From: Streptomyces uncialis | Lineage (GTDB): Bacteria > Actinomycetota > Actinomycetes > Streptomycetales > Streptomycetaceae | Direction: 5' to 3' | Length of the DNA: 64,000 nt | Assembly (NCBI RefSeq): GCF_001905345.1 | Contig: NZ_LFBV01000001.1 | Coordinates: 1,871,321-1,935,320 of the forward strand | Part shown: positions 1 to 8,371 of the stretch, in pieces | Numbering within the stretch: the first letter of the stretch is position 1 | Layout of the letters: each line of letters starts with the position of its first letter | Notes under the pieces: model-generated | The model's database searches: none | What the model saw: only the letters and a program-made list of their open reading frames with translations | What the model was told of the DNA's origin: nothing | Position numbers and translations under genes: made by a program

Positions 1-20
1 CCTCTGAACCCGGTCCCGTC

Positions 21-905
21 TCAGGACGGCAGTTCCCCCGCCCGCCCCTCCTCGTACAGCGGCGCCAGCAGATCCCCGTACCGCTCCAGCCGCCCCGCGA
101 CCTCGCCCGCGAGCACCACCAGTTGCTCCGGTGTCCCGCACCCCGCGACCTCGTCCCAGGTCAGCGGGGCCGAGACGGTCGGCTCGGGCCGCGCCCGTAC
201 CGTGTACGGCGTCGCCGTCGTCTTCGCGGCGGCGTTCTGGCTGAAGTCCACGAAGACCTTGCCGGGCCGCAGACTGCGCGTCATCCGATGGGTGACCAGT
301 GCGGGCAGCTCCCGTTCCGCCGCGACGGCGAGCCGTTTCGCGTACGCCGTCACCCGGTCGGACGCGGTGGGCCGGATCGACGCGAGCAGATGCAGTCCCT
401 TCGAGCCGGACGTCTTCACGAACGCCTCCAGCCCGTCCCCGGCGAGCCGCTCCCGCAGCCACAGCGCCACCTCGCAGCACTCCACGACCGTCGCGGGCGC
501 CCCCGGGTCGAGGTCCAGCACGAGCCGGTCGGCCCGCCCGTGCGCCCCGTCCCGCCACTGCGGGGTGTGGAACTCCGTGACGAGGTTCGCCGCCCAGATC
601 AGCGACGGCAGGTCCTGCACGACCACCTGCCGCTGCGACCCGTCCGAATGGGGGACCTCGGCCGTCCGCACCCACTCGGGCGTGCCCGGCGGCACGTTCT
701 TCGTGAAGAACCGCTGGCCCCCCGGCCCGTCCGGGTACCGCAGGAACGACACCGGACGGTCCCTGAGCTGGGCGAGCAGCGGTTCACTGGTGGTCGCGTA
801 GTAGTGCAGGAGCTGCCCCTTGGTGAAGCCGCTGTCCGGGTACAGCACCTTGTCGAGGTTGCTGAGCGCCAGCCGCCGCCCCGCCACCTCCGTCATGGGC
901 GTCAT
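21..905 (-). CDS. ligD: LigD-type NHEJ DNA polymerase (primase-polymerase domain)
   Basis: This is a stand-alone polymerase domain of the bacterial non-homologous end-joining system, which fills gaps and adds nucleotides or ribonucleotides at broken ends held by Ku. The protein is 294 residues, the usual size for the isolated LigD-Pol domain; ligase and nuclease domains are absent. Family features are the N-terminal LSNLDKVLYPDSG segment, the RYPDG and FFTKN stretches, and LVLDLDPG, whose two aspartates are the expected metal ligands. I chose the ATG at 903-905 because the homologous part begins right after it; the open frame runs further upstream without family similarity. An alternative ATG lies three codons downstream. 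The gene is divergent from ku, 85 bp away, so the two probably share a control region. Ligase activity would have to come from elsewhere in the genome. Confidence 0.93.
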   Translation of the reverse strand: MTPMTEVAGRRLALSNLDKVLYPDSGFTKGQLLHYYATTSEPLLAQLRDRPVSFLRYPDGPGGQRFFTKNVPPGTPEWVRTAEVPHSDGSQRQVVVQDLPSLIWAANLVTEFHTPQWRDGAHGRADRLVLDLDPGAPATVVECCEVALWLRERLAGDGLEAFVKTSGSKGLHLLASIRPTASDRVTAYAKRLAVAAERELPALVTHRMTRSLRPGKVFVDFSQNAAAKTTATPYTVRARPEPTVSAPLTWDEVAGCGTPEQLVVLAGEVAGRLERYGDLLAPLYEEGRAGELPS

Positions 906-935
906 ACCATGAGACTGCCACGAAACGTGATGAAT

Positions 936-949
936 CGGATGTACATCCG
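936..949. promoter_or_regulatory. 14-bp perfect palindrome between ligD and ku
   Basis: CGGATGTACATCCG reads the same on both strands and sits centrally in the 85-bp divergent interval between the LigD polymerase gene and ku. That location makes it a candidate operator for a dimeric regulator controlling both genes. No specific regulator can be named. Confidence 0.4.
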
Positions 950-990
950 GATACGGGGCGCGACCGCCCCGGGTCCGGTCCCGGAAGGCG

Positions 991-1932
991 GTGCCCGTGC
1001 GCTCGATCTGGAACGGTTCGATCGCGTTCGGCCTGGTCAGCATCCCCGTCAAGCTGATGAGCGCGACCGAGAACCACTCCGTGTCCTTCCGCCAGATCCA
1101 CACCGAGGACGGCGGCCGGGTCCGCTACCGCAAGGTGTGCGAGCTGGAGGACGAGGAGGTCCAGGCGGCCGACACCGTGCGCGGGTACGAGATGGCCGAC
1201 GGCACGGTCGTCACCGTCACGGACGAGGACCTCGCCGCCCTGCCGCTGCGCACCACGAAGACCATCGAGGTCGTCGCCGTCCTGCCCGCCGACCGCATCG
1301 ACCCGCTCCAGATGGACACCGCGTACTACCTCGCCGCGAACGGCACCGACGCGGGCAAGCCGTACGTGCTGCTGCGCGAGGCCCTGAAGCGGACCGGCAG
1401 CATCGCCCTCACCAAGTTCGCCCTGCGCGGCCGGGAGCGGCTGGCGATGCTGCGCGTCGTGGACGACGTGCTGCTGCTGCACTCGCTCCTGTGGCCCGAC
1501 GAGATCCGCTCCACGGAGCACGTCGCCCCCGAGGGCCGTGTCACCATCAAGGACGCCGAACTCGACCTCGCGGACGCCCTGATGGACACCCTCGGCGAGA
1601 TCGACCCCGACACCATGCACGACGACTACCGCGCGGCCCTGGACGAGCTGATCGCCGCGAAGCTGTCCGGCGAACTGCCCCCGCGTCCGGCCCCGGAGAA
1701 GACCGAGGGCGCGGAGGTCATCGACCTCGCGGCGATCCTGGAGCAGTCGGTCCGCGCGGCGGAGGAGAAGTCCGGCAAGCGGTCGGGACACGCCCGGACA
1801 GCGAAGAAGAAGGCCGCCCCGAAGAAGACCGCGAGCAAGAAGTCCGCGTCGGGGAAGAAGACCGCGTCCGGCAAGACTGCGGCCAAGAAGACGGCCAAGA
1901 AGGCCACCCCGCGCAAGCGCGCCAGCGCGTAG
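991..1932 (+). CDS. ku: Ku protein, non-homologous end joining
   Basis: Bacterial Ku forms a homodimeric ring that threads onto double-strand DNA ends and recruits LigD. The 313-residue product starts with a clear family signature (SIWNGSIAFGLVSIPVKL) and continues through the Ku beta-barrel core to about residue 255. The last ~50 residues are a Lys/Ala/Pro tail (KKKAAPKKTASKKSASGKK and further repeats) resembling histone H1 tails; such tails occur in actinobacterial Ku proteins and are thought to add DNA binding. The start is a GTG at 991, where the conserved sequence begins. It is divergent from the LigD polymerase gene at 905, giving a minimal Ku plus polymerase NHEJ cassette. Confidence 0.96.
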   Translation: MPVRSIWNGSIAFGLVSIPVKLMSATENHSVSFRQIHTEDGGRVRYRKVCELEDEEVQAADTVRGYEMADGTVVTVTDEDLAALPLRTTKTIEVVAVLPADRIDPLQMDTAYYLAANGTDAGKPYVLLREALKRTGSIALTKFALRGRERLAMLRVVDDVLLLHSLLWPDEIRSTEHVAPEGRVTIKDAELDLADALMDTLGEIDPDTMHDDYRAALDELIAAKLSGELPPRPAPEKTEGAEVIDLAAILEQSVRAAEEKSGKRSGHARTAKKKAAPKKTASKKSASGKKTASGKTAAKKTAKKATPRKRASA

Positions 1933-1973
1933 ACCGGGTACGGTTCGCCGCCCTTGGCCGGTCCGTACCCGGT
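1933..1973. terminator. Bidirectional hairpin between ku and the DUF397 gene
   Basis: ACCGGGTACGG at 1933-1943 pairs perfectly over 11 bp with CCGTACCCGGT at 1963-1973 across a 19-nt loop. It lies just after the ku stop and before the convergent DUF397 gene, as expected for a shared terminator. There is no U-run, which is common in this GC range. Confidence 0.6.
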
Positions 1974-1989
1974 CAGGGGCGGTCCCGGG

Positions 1990-2235
1990 TCAGCCTCGCG
2001 CGGCGTACGTGACGAAGCCGGTCCAGGCGGTGGCGGTGACGGCGAACTGCGGCCCGGCCTTGACCTTGCTGTCCCGTACGTGGACGGTTCCGGGGCAGGC
2101 GGCGATCTCTACGCAGGAGTCGCCGTCGCCACCGCTGTGGCTGGACTTGTGCCAGGTGAGCGCGATCTCTACGCAGTCGTCGCCCGAGCCACTGCTGTAG
2201 CTGCTCTTGAACCAGGCCAGGCCAGGGGTGCTCAT
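1990..2235 (-). CDS. DUF397 protein with duplicated N-terminal motif
   Basis: This is an 81-residue DUF397 protein, a small family usually encoded beside XRE/DUF5753 regulators in Streptomyces and thought to act with them. The family motif W-x-KSSySg-G--CVEIA appears twice, at about residues 8-24 (WFKSSYSSGSGDDCVEIA) and again directly after it (WHKSSHSGGDGDSCVEIA). The usual C-terminal part then follows (VHVRDSKVKAGPQFAVTATAW..F). A typical DUF397 protein has one such motif, so this gene shows an internal duplication of about 18 codons. Its ATG overlaps the stop of the upstream XRE regulator by 4 bp, so the two are probably translationally coupled. Its biochemical role is unknown. Confidence 0.88.
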   Translation of the reverse strand: MSTPGLAWFKSSYSSGSGDDCVEIALTWHKSSHSGGDGDSCVEIAACPGTVHVRDSKVKAGPQFAVTATAWTGFVTYAARG

Positions 2236-3122
2236 ATTGCTCCTCGCATCCGCTTCAACAGACCCAAGGAGTCGTCCAGCGTGAGGGCCTGTGAGCGCAT
2301 CCTGGCATACCGCATCTTGAGGATGCTCACCACTTTGCGGTCAGACACGAGCTGGCCGCTTTCCTGCCCTTCGATGTACCCGAACCACTTGTTCTCTGGC
2401 GTCTCCAGTACCCGCATGGGGCCATGAAGGCCGGCGTGACTGTGGCGTTCCAAGGTCATTACCTGGATCTCGACATTGCGCAGCTCTGCCACCTCGATCA
2501 GACGGTCCAGCTGGCCACGCGTAACGTCCTGACCACCCATGTTCCGCAAGAGCAAGTGTTCCTCGATGATGAAGCTGTACGCGGTGTTCGGGCGTTCTCG
2601 CAACAGCCGTTGTCGATCGAGCCGAACGGTGAGCTGGGCCTCGATTTGCTCGTCTTCAAGAGGTGGGAGCTGGTTGACGAACAATGTGCGGGCGTAGGGC
2701 TCGGACTGCAACAAGCCCGGGATCAGCCTGCACTCGTAGGTCCACAAGGTCAGGGCTTTCGCCTCCAACTGGGCCCATTGGCGGAACCAGGCCGCGAGCC
2801 CTTTCTCGCGGGAGAGGTGGAGCGCGGCGCTGCGCAGCGCTCCGGTCTCGCCGGTGAGGGCTTCGGCCGCCTCGATGAGGGCCACGTCGGGCATTCTGCG
2901 GCCCTGCTCGACGGAGGCGATCGTGTGTTTGGAGTAGCCGACCCGCAGGCCGAACTCCGCACGGCTCAGACCGGCGTGTTCCCGTAGCGCTTGGACGACC
3001 GCGCCGAACGTCCGCAGGCTGTCCGACCACTCGGGCTCGGCCTGGGGCGTACCGCCACGTCGCGGTAATGCGGCCCCGCTGGTCCCCTCTTCATGTTCTG
3101 TCCCGTCCGTTTCGTCCGGCAT
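2232..3122 (-). CDS. WhiJ-like XRE regulator with DUF5753 domain; contains a TTA codon
   Basis: This 296-residue protein has an N-terminal XRE helix-turn-helix at about residues 36-95 (LREHAGLSRAEFG, VGYSKHTIASVEQGRRMPD) followed by a DUF5753 domain to the C-terminus. Proteins of this build, exemplified by WhiJ, often form modules with DUF397 proteins and RsbW-like kinases and influence development and antibiotic production in Streptomyces. The ATG at 3120-3122 was chosen because GGGAGG lies 8 nt upstream; the frame extends further without a better site. Leu19 (in GAALPRRG) is encoded by TTA, a codon read only by the bldA tRNA in Streptomyces, so translation may be growth-phase dependent. The DUF397 gene follows with a 4-bp overlap, and the ATPase gene at 3283 is divergent. 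Confidence 0.92.
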   Translation of the reverse strand: MPDETDGTEHEEGTSGAALPRRGGTPQAEPEWSDSLRTFGAVVQALREHAGLSRAEFGLRVGYSKHTIASVEQGRRMPDVALIEAAEALTGETGALRSAALHLSREKGLAAWFRQWAQLEAKALTLWTYECRLIPGLLQSEPYARTLFVNQLPPLEDEQIEAQLTVRLDRQRLLRERPNTAYSFIIEEHLLLRNMGGQDVTRGQLDRLIEVAELRNVEIQVMTLERHSHAGLHGPMRVLETPENKWFGYIEGQESGQLVSDRKVVSILKMRYARMRSQALTLDDSLGLLKRMRGAI

Positions 3123-3282
3123 CGCGGACACCTCCCGCACACGTACCACTCTGTACACGGCCAACTCACCCAGAGTTAGCGGGAGTAGGAGGCTACTGTC
3201 CAGGATTCGGCCGCGTACGCTGTTTTAGCGTACGCAGGTCAGGGGTGGTGAAAGCGGTCTCATCGGGGCCAGATTGAGCCGC

Positions 3283-3762
3283 ATGACAGGACCCACCATC
3301 CGCCGACACCGCGTAACCGTACATACGTTCAGTCAGCGGTTCTACGCCATTCCCCTCGGTGCCCGGCTGGCCCGCCGTCACGCACGGCTGCGGCTGGACC
3401 GCTGGGGCATCCCGTTCGGGAGCGAGAGCTCGGACGCGGCAGCGTTGATCGTGGCGGAGCTCGCCGCGAACGCGGTGGCGCATACGGGCGCCACACCGGG
3501 GGCGGAGTTCGCGCTGAGGCTCATGCTTCAGCCGGGCGCGCTGCGGATCGAGGTGACGGACGCGGCCGGTTCCGTACGTCCGCCCGAGCCGGGCGACTTG
3601 GGTGCCCCGGATGACGAGGCGGAGAACGGACGCGGACTGATCCTTGTGGCCGCCCTGGCGGACCGCTGGAGCGTGTTGGACGCGCCGGCCGGGGGGAAGA
3701 CCGTAAGGGTCGAACTGGACCTGCCCGTCGACACCGGGGTGAACCCCGGACCGCTGTTGTGA
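3283..3762 (+). CDS. RsbW-like ATP-binding protein (GHKL ATPase)
   Basis: This small ATP-binding protein (159 residues from the ATG at 3283; a TTG at 3274 is also possible) belongs to the anti-sigma-factor kinase-like group of GHKL ATPases. The N-box is ELAANAVAHT, the G1 region is EVTDAAG followed by a variable lid, and G2 is NGRGLILVAALADRW. These motifs define the Bergerat nucleotide-binding fold. G1 has EVTDAAG rather than the D-x-G-x-G of active histidine kinases, which is usual in the Streptomyces RsbW-like set. Divergence from the XRE/DUF397 pair makes the classical three-gene module. The protein partner, a sigma factor or an anti-anti-sigma factor, is not in this window. Confidence 0.85.
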   Translation: MTGPTIRRHRVTVHTFSQRFYAIPLGARLARRHARLRLDRWGIPFGSESSDAAALIVAELAANAVAHTGATPGAEFALRLMLQPGALRIEVTDAAGSVRPPEPGDLGAPDDEAENGRGLILVAALADRWSVLDAPAGGKTVRVELDLPVDTGVNPGPLL

Positions 3763-3932
3763 AGGTCCGGTGAGCGGGCGGCCTTGGACGCGGAACGGTT
3801 CCGGTCAGGCTCGGTGTCATGGGCCGGAATCGTACGGTTGCGGGAACCGCGGGATGGCGGGAACGCGTTGTTCCATGGGGCGGTTGTCGTCAGCGGTGGG
3901 CGTGGTGACGAGCCAGTGAGGGTCGGGGGTCT

Positions 3933-6815
3933 GTGGTGAATGGCGGGGCGATCAATCCGGGGACGATTCCTCAGTTCACGGGGAATCTGGGGGAGTTGGA
4001 GACGCAGCGGGGGCTGCTTCATGGGGCTGCGGGGCAGTTCCGTGATGCGGGTGCGGATGTGCACGCGCGTTTTCAGGGGTTGTCGGCGTTCTACACGGCG
4101 CCGGAGGCGGAGCAGTTGTTCGCGACGACGGGTCCGGTGAAGTCGGAGTCGGATGTGTTCGCGGATCAGTTGGAGTCGGTGACGACGGCGTTGTCGGAGT
4201 ACGCGGCGGAGGTCCGTCCGATCGAGGCGCGGCTGAAGCAGTTGCGTGAGGATGCGACGGCTTTTGTGTCCGGGATCAGTGGTGACAAGCACTGGAAGGA
4301 CGACGGGGACAAGGTCGAGGAGAACAACGACCTGGTGAAGGACGTGAACGCGGCGGTGGCGGCGTTCTGGGAGGCGGAGCGGGCCTGCGCGAACAAGATC
4401 ACGGCGCTGGTGTGCGGGACGCATTTCATCGCGGACGACGGCACGGGCAAGTCGAACATGTACGGGTTCAGCGAGAAGGACCTGGACAGTACGAAGGAGC
4501 TGCCGTGGGGTTCGCAGGTGGAGGAGTCCCGCCGCTGGTGGGAGGTCCATCATCATGTGGGGTCGTTCCTGAAGGGTGTGTTCGTCGACGGCCTGTGGGG
4601 GACGATCCGGGGTCTGGGGACGCTGGTCGGGGTCGACGGGTGGGACGCGGCGGGCCAGGCGTGGACGGGCCTGGCGAAGGTCGTCACCGGTCTGGCGATC
4701 ACGGTCACGCCGGTGCTGGGCACGGTGTTCTGGGCGTTGCCGGAGGAGAAGCTGCCGGGGTGGTTCCGTGAGTCGCGGACGGCGGTGAAGGAGACCGGCA
4801 AGGCGTTGGTGGCGTGGGACGAGTGGGGGAAGAATCCGGCGCGGGCGGCGGGTGCGACGACGTTCAACGTGGTGACGACGGTGTTCACGGGTGGTGCGGG
4901 CGCGGCGGCGAAGACGGGCTCGGTCGCGAAGGTGATCTCCGCCCTCGGGAAGACGGGGCGTCTCCTGGACCCGGTGACGTATATCGCGAAGGGCGGCAAG
5001 GTCGTCACCGTCAAGGTCGGTGATCTCCTGGCGGGTCTGCGGAACGTGGACGCGGGCGCCCGGATCAACATCCCCGAACCCGCCACCCCGGCCCCGGTGG
5101 CGGGCGCCGACGACGCGGCACGCGCAGGCACCGGCCCGGATCCGTCGCACACGGTGCGGTTGCCGGACGACGCGAACGGCAGCCCGCAGTACCTCGACAC
5201 GAACACCGGCCAACTACTCGACGCGGCGGGCAACCCGAAGCCGGACGTGATGCCCCGCGATGTGACCAACCCGGACCGCTCGGGCGCGGAGGTCCCGCCG
5301 GTCCGGTCGGAGACCCCGGTCCAGGTGGGCGCACGGGAACCGGCGCTGGTGGGCGCGGGGCCGGGCGCGGGGAGTATCGACAACGCGGCGGGCGGCGGTG
5401 CACCGGGCGGGGTGTCCCCGGGTGCCGGTGCCCCGGGCGGTATGCCTGGTGGGGTGACGCCGGGTGGTGGTGCTGTTCCGGGGGCGGTGACGCCGGGTGG
5501 TGGTGCGGTCCCGGGCGGCGGAGGGTTGGACGGCCTGCCGGGCGGCGGAGCGAACAATCTCCCGGGCGGCGGAGCGGGCCAGCTCCCGGGCGGGGGAGCG
5601 AACAACCTGCCGGGCGGGGGAGCGGGTCAGCTTCCCGGCGGCGCGGTGGACAACCTCCCCGGTGGAGGCGCGAACAATCTGCCGGGCGGGGGAGCGAACC
5701 ACATCCCGGGCGGAACAGCCGACAACCTTCCCTCCAACAACCTCGGGGACAACGCCACCCCGGGCGGGGGCGCGGCCACCACCCCCGACACCACACCCGG
5801 CGGCGGAACCGCGGGCGACAGCCCGACCGTGCCGGGCCAGGGAGCGGACCCGGTCCCGGGCAACGCCGGAGGCGGCACGGGCAACGGCCCGGGCGGCGGA
5901 GGTGGCAACGGCCCCGGCGGCGGCTCCGGGAGCAACCTCCCGGAGCCCCGCGACCCGAGGACGTACACCCTGGCGGAGCGCCAGGCGATCATGGATCACC
6001 AGGTAGCAAGGGCCAACGACCCCAGCGACACCTACCTCAAGGACTTCTACCAGAAGAACGGGCACCGCAAGCTGCTGACGAACGTGGACGAGTTCGGGCT
6101 GGCGCCCCCGCAGTTGGTGAAGACGCCGGGCGGTTGGGTCCCGGCGGACAGCATCCCCCCGGCCCTGCCGCCGACGTACCTTGACGACGTGGCCGGAGAC
6201 GCGACCCGCAAGCCGCTGACGCCGGAAGCGCGGAAGGAACTGGATGATCTGGCCAAGGCGCGCCAGGACGCTCTCGACGCCGACCGCGCCCCGCACAAGG
6301 CGTACGCGGAAGCGAAGAGCGCGTGGGAGAAGGACCCGGGCAACCTGGAACTGGCAAAGGCAGCGGAAGATGCCCGAGCGGCCCACAAGGACCCCCACGC
6401 GAAGGCGACCAAGACAAGTGAGGACTACGGCGAGGGGATAGCCCGCCACCACGCCATACCCGAGCGGTTCCCTGGCGCCGTGGAACAACCCCTGCACGGG
6501 CCGAAGAGCGGCGCCCACCAGTTCGACCAGGTGTACAAGCACGGCGACCGCTACATAGTCGTGGAGGCAAAGAGCAACATACGCACCGAACTCGGCAGCA
6601 GGATGATTGGCAGTGCGCGCCACTCTCAAGGTTCGCGCCCGTACTTCAAGGATATCCTTGAGCAGATGAAGAAGCGGTCGGCTGATTCGAAGCTCGCGGA
6701 AGACTTGGAAAAGGCTCTCTTGCACGGGCGGGTGGACTACCTTGAGATCAAGGGACTGGATAACCAGGGTGCCCACGTCGACTATTCGATCAAGCAGTTT
6801 GACATCAGCAAGTAA
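3933..6815 (+). CDS. Polymorphic toxin: WXG-like N-terminus, Gly-rich stalk, PD-(D/E)xK-like nuclease tip
   Basis: This 960-residue multidomain protein has the plan of a contact-dependent polymorphic toxin. Residues ~15-130 are helical and WXG100/ESX-like, suggesting type VII secretion. Residues ~205-290 contain hydrophobic and amphipathic stretches. Residues ~430-680 are a Pro/Gly/Asn linker with octapeptide repeats of the type LPGGGANN and LPGGGAGQ. The tip from about residue 835 begins with GIARHHAIPERFPG and contains D865, then E878-A-K880 in DRYIVVEAKSN, the spacing of a restriction-endonuclease-like catalytic core. The start is a GTG at 3933, with a second GTG at the next codon and GAGGGTCGGGGG upstream. 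The immunity array begins 9 bp after the stop, which supports the toxin call. The last ~230 nt have visibly lower GC, as if the tip was exchanged. The nuclease family assignment is inference. Confidence 0.8.
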   Translation: MVNGGAINPGTIPQFTGNLGELETQRGLLHGAAGQFRDAGADVHARFQGLSAFYTAPEAEQLFATTGPVKSESDVFADQLESVTTALSEYAAEVRPIEARLKQLREDATAFVSGISGDKHWKDDGDKVEENNDLVKDVNAAVAAFWEAERACANKITALVCGTHFIADDGTGKSNMYGFSEKDLDSTKELPWGSQVEESRRWWEVHHHVGSFLKGVFVDGLWGTIRGLGTLVGVDGWDAAGQAWTGLAKVVTGLAITVTPVLGTVFWALPEEKLPGWFRESRTAVKETGKALVAWDEWGKNPARAAGATTFNVVTTVFTGGAGAAAKTGSVAKVISALGKTGRLLDPVTYIAKGGKVVTVKVGDLLAGLRNVDAGARINIPEPATPAPVAGADDAARAGTGPDPSHTVRLPDDANGSPQYLDTNTGQLLDAAGNPKPDVMPRDVTNPDRSGAEVPPVRSETPVQVGAREPALVGAGPGAGSIDNAAGGGAPGGVSPGAGAPGGMPGGVTPGGGAVPGAVTPGGGAVPGGGGLDGLPGGGANNLPGGGAGQLPGGGANNLPGGGAGQLPGGAVDNLPGGGANNLPGGGANHIPGGTADNLPSNNLGDNATPGGGAATTPDTTPGGGTAGDSPTVPGQGADPVPGNAGGGTGNGPGGGGGNGPGGGSGSNLPEPRDPRTYTLAERQAIMDHQVARANDPSDTYLKDFYQKNGHRKLLTNVDEFGLAPPQLVKTPGGWVPADSIPPALPPTYLDDVAGDATRKPLTPEARKELDDLAKARQDALDADRAPHKAYAEAKSAWEKDPGNLELAKAAEDARAAHKDPHAKATKTSEDYGEGIARHHAIPERFPGAVEQPLHGPKSGAHQFDQVYKHGDRYIVVEAKSNIRTELGSRMIGSARHSQGSRPYFKDILEQMKKRSADSKLAEDLEKALLHGRVDYLEIKGLDNQGAHVDYSIKQFDISK
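5521..5745 (+). repeat. 24-bp (octapeptide) repeats in the toxin stalk
   Basis: In-frame imperfect 24-bp repeats encode LPGGGANN, LPGGGAGQ and variants such as LPGGAVDN and IPGGTADN, about eight units. They are preceded by a related TPGGGAVPG duplication. The array forms the flexible glycine-rich linker between the N-terminal export part and the nuclease tip and should be prone to copy-number change. Confidence 0.85.
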
Positions 6816-6824
6816 GGACGAGCA

Positions 6825-7688
6825 GTGACTGTGACAGTGGTGCGCCATCGCATGGCCGGACCTGGTGACGACGAGTTCGCCACGCGTCTCTTCAATGGTG
6901 CGATCGAGCGGATCGATTGGCTTGATGAAGCTCCTGACATGATGGATACCGTCTTGAGTTCTGTCAGGGTCGCCGTCCTGGGGCGCTCCCTGGTCGATCC
7001 GCGTGCCGAGGCTCTGGAGTCCTGGTATGCGGCGGTGAATGCGATGCAGACGGGCTCGGCGGTGTTTCGGCGCGCTGCGGTCACCGAGGGCTCGGTGGAG
7101 TGCTTGATCAACCACAAGGTGCGTACGCTGCCCGCCACGGGGCCGTTGGCGTACGCCAACGTGGACACGTGGTTGACGGCGTTCTTCTTCGCGATCGTGT
7201 GCCGTGATCAGAAGCGGATGGCAGAGCTGGCGGAACTGCCATTGGATGTTTTGCGCACATCAGGTGCGGCGCATGAGGAGTACCTCTATCACTGGGTGGG
7301 GGCGCTTCAGGCATACTGGCTGCGCGACCAGGCGCGCATGGTGGAAGAACTCTCGGCGACATTCGCGAAGTCGCATCCGGATGCACTCCGTATCGCAGGC
7401 CGGGACTGGGTGCAGCGTATTTCGTATCCGCCGGTGAATTTGTTCTACCGGTTCCTGAATCGTGATCACACCGGGTTCCATGAGGCGCTGGTGGAGGCGC
7501 TGGAGTTGCACAAGGCGTACTGGACGGCGGACGAGGAGCGTGAGGAAGACTTGGACGGAGTGTTCTCCCTCGGCATCCTCGCCATGGCCTGCCTCGCGTA
7601 CGACGGGGACTTCCCGCTCGGTGTGGAGTCGGACTACATCCCGCATCACCTGATCACGCGTGACTGGCTGGGCGAGTTCCCCACGTGA
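6825..7688 (+). CDS. Imm49-like immunity protein, copy A1
   Basis: This is the first of three paralogues (287, 288 and 288 residues) that I recognise as resembling the immunity 49 (Imm49) family, all-helical proteins that neutralise polymorphic toxin tips. Conserved blocks shared by the three are AFFFAIVCRDQKRM, ELAELPLDVLR, HWVGALQAYWLRDQ, YPPVNLFYRF and LEFHKAYWTADE or LELHKAYWTADE. The GTG start at 6825 follows AAGGACGAG, and the gene begins only 9 bp after the toxin stop. That spacing makes it the likely cognate immunity gene of the toxin at 3933. It overlaps the next gene by 4 bp (GTGA). The family name is from recognition of the sequence pattern and should be verified by profile search. 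Confidence 0.72.
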   Translation: MTVTVVRHRMAGPGDDEFATRLFNGAIERIDWLDEAPDMMDTVLSSVRVAVLGRSLVDPRAEALESWYAAVNAMQTGSAVFRRAAVTEGSVECLINHKVRTLPATGPLAYANVDTWLTAFFFAIVCRDQKRMAELAELPLDVLRTSGAAHEEYLYHWVGALQAYWLRDQARMVEELSATFAKSHPDALRIAGRDWVQRISYPPVNLFYRFLNRDHTGFHEALVEALELHKAYWTADEEREEDLDGVFSLGILAMACLAYDGDFPLGVESDYIPHHLITRDWLGEFPT

Positions 7689-8371
7689 GCTACCCGGTCA
7701 AGGCTGAACAGGGCGGGGCCGTGCGTACGGTCGTTCTGGCCCGTGCGCCGGAGCCGGTCGCTTCGTGGGTGTGGGACCTCGATGACGTCAGTTCCGGCGG
7801 CCTCCAGCCCGCGTTGGAGACCGCCGCCCGGATGGCGGCGGTCCTCTCCGGGCACGGCCTCTTGGAGCCGGACGGGCTGGAGTGGGGCTGGTTCGCGGTC
7901 GGCAGGGGCGGGATCGGAATACGGACCACGCTGTCGCTTCCTACGGTTGAGCCGGACAGCACGGAACTGGCACGCAAGGTTCTCCAGTGCAGGCCGGTTG
8001 GCTTCGAAGCCGCTCATCCCACGAGCATCATCGTCACGGGCTACGGCGAATGGCATGACGAGGAGGGTTCCCCTCGCAAGCAGTCGCGGTTGGTGGAGCT
8101 GTCCGTGGTGCCCAACCAGATGGGCCCCGCAGCCGAGGTGTCGGTGTTCCATGACATCTGGGGAGACTGCGATTTCCAGGGCCACCCGCACCCGGAGCTG
8201 TACAAGCGCAACGCACCCCGCTTGGCCGCCGCGCTCAAAGAGCTCGATGACCTGCTCGGTGTGGCCTGCGAACCTGGCGAGCCCACGTACTTCGGCAACT
8301 CGGAGGGCTACGGCGTCGCCCCAGCGGATCTGATCGACGGCCTGGGCCCGGACCTCACGGACCGCCTGTGA
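7685..8371 (+). CDS. Unrecognised 228-residue array protein, copy B1
   Basis: I do not recognise this family. It is a 228-residue soluble-looking protein with no signal peptide or membrane segment. It is closely similar to the gene at 9231: both share KAEQG near the start, then VFHDIWG-CDFQGHPHPEL, KRNAPRL or QRNAPRL, EPTYFG, and an identical C-terminal block ending LIDGLGPDLTDRL. It is translationally coupled to the Imm49-like genes on both sides by 4-bp overlaps, starting with GTG at 7685. Its place inside a toxin-linked array suggests it is itself an immunity protein, or a partner of the Imm49-like protein. That is inference from position only. Confidence 0.75.
   Translation: MSYPVKAEQGGAVRTVVLARAPEPVASWVWDLDDVSSGGLQPALETAARMAAVLSGHGLLEPDGLEWGWFAVGRGGIGIRTTLSLPTVEPDSTELARKVLQCRPVGFEAAHPTSIIVTGYGEWHDEEGSPRKQSRLVELSVVPNQMGPAAEVSVFHDIWGDCDFQGHPHPELYKRNAPRLAAALKELDDLLGVACEPGEPTYFGNSEGYGVAPADLIDGLGPDLTDRL

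Noticed and set aside
123..2012. 629-residue + strand frame across the LigD gene and ku
   Set aside because: Arg/Pro-rich shadow of the LigD gene and of ku in another frame; no motifs and no plausible start.
5214..7115. 633-residue minus-strand frame opposite the toxin
   Set aside because: High-GC antisense frame over the Gly-rich repeats and tip; composition follows the toxin codons and no family is visible.
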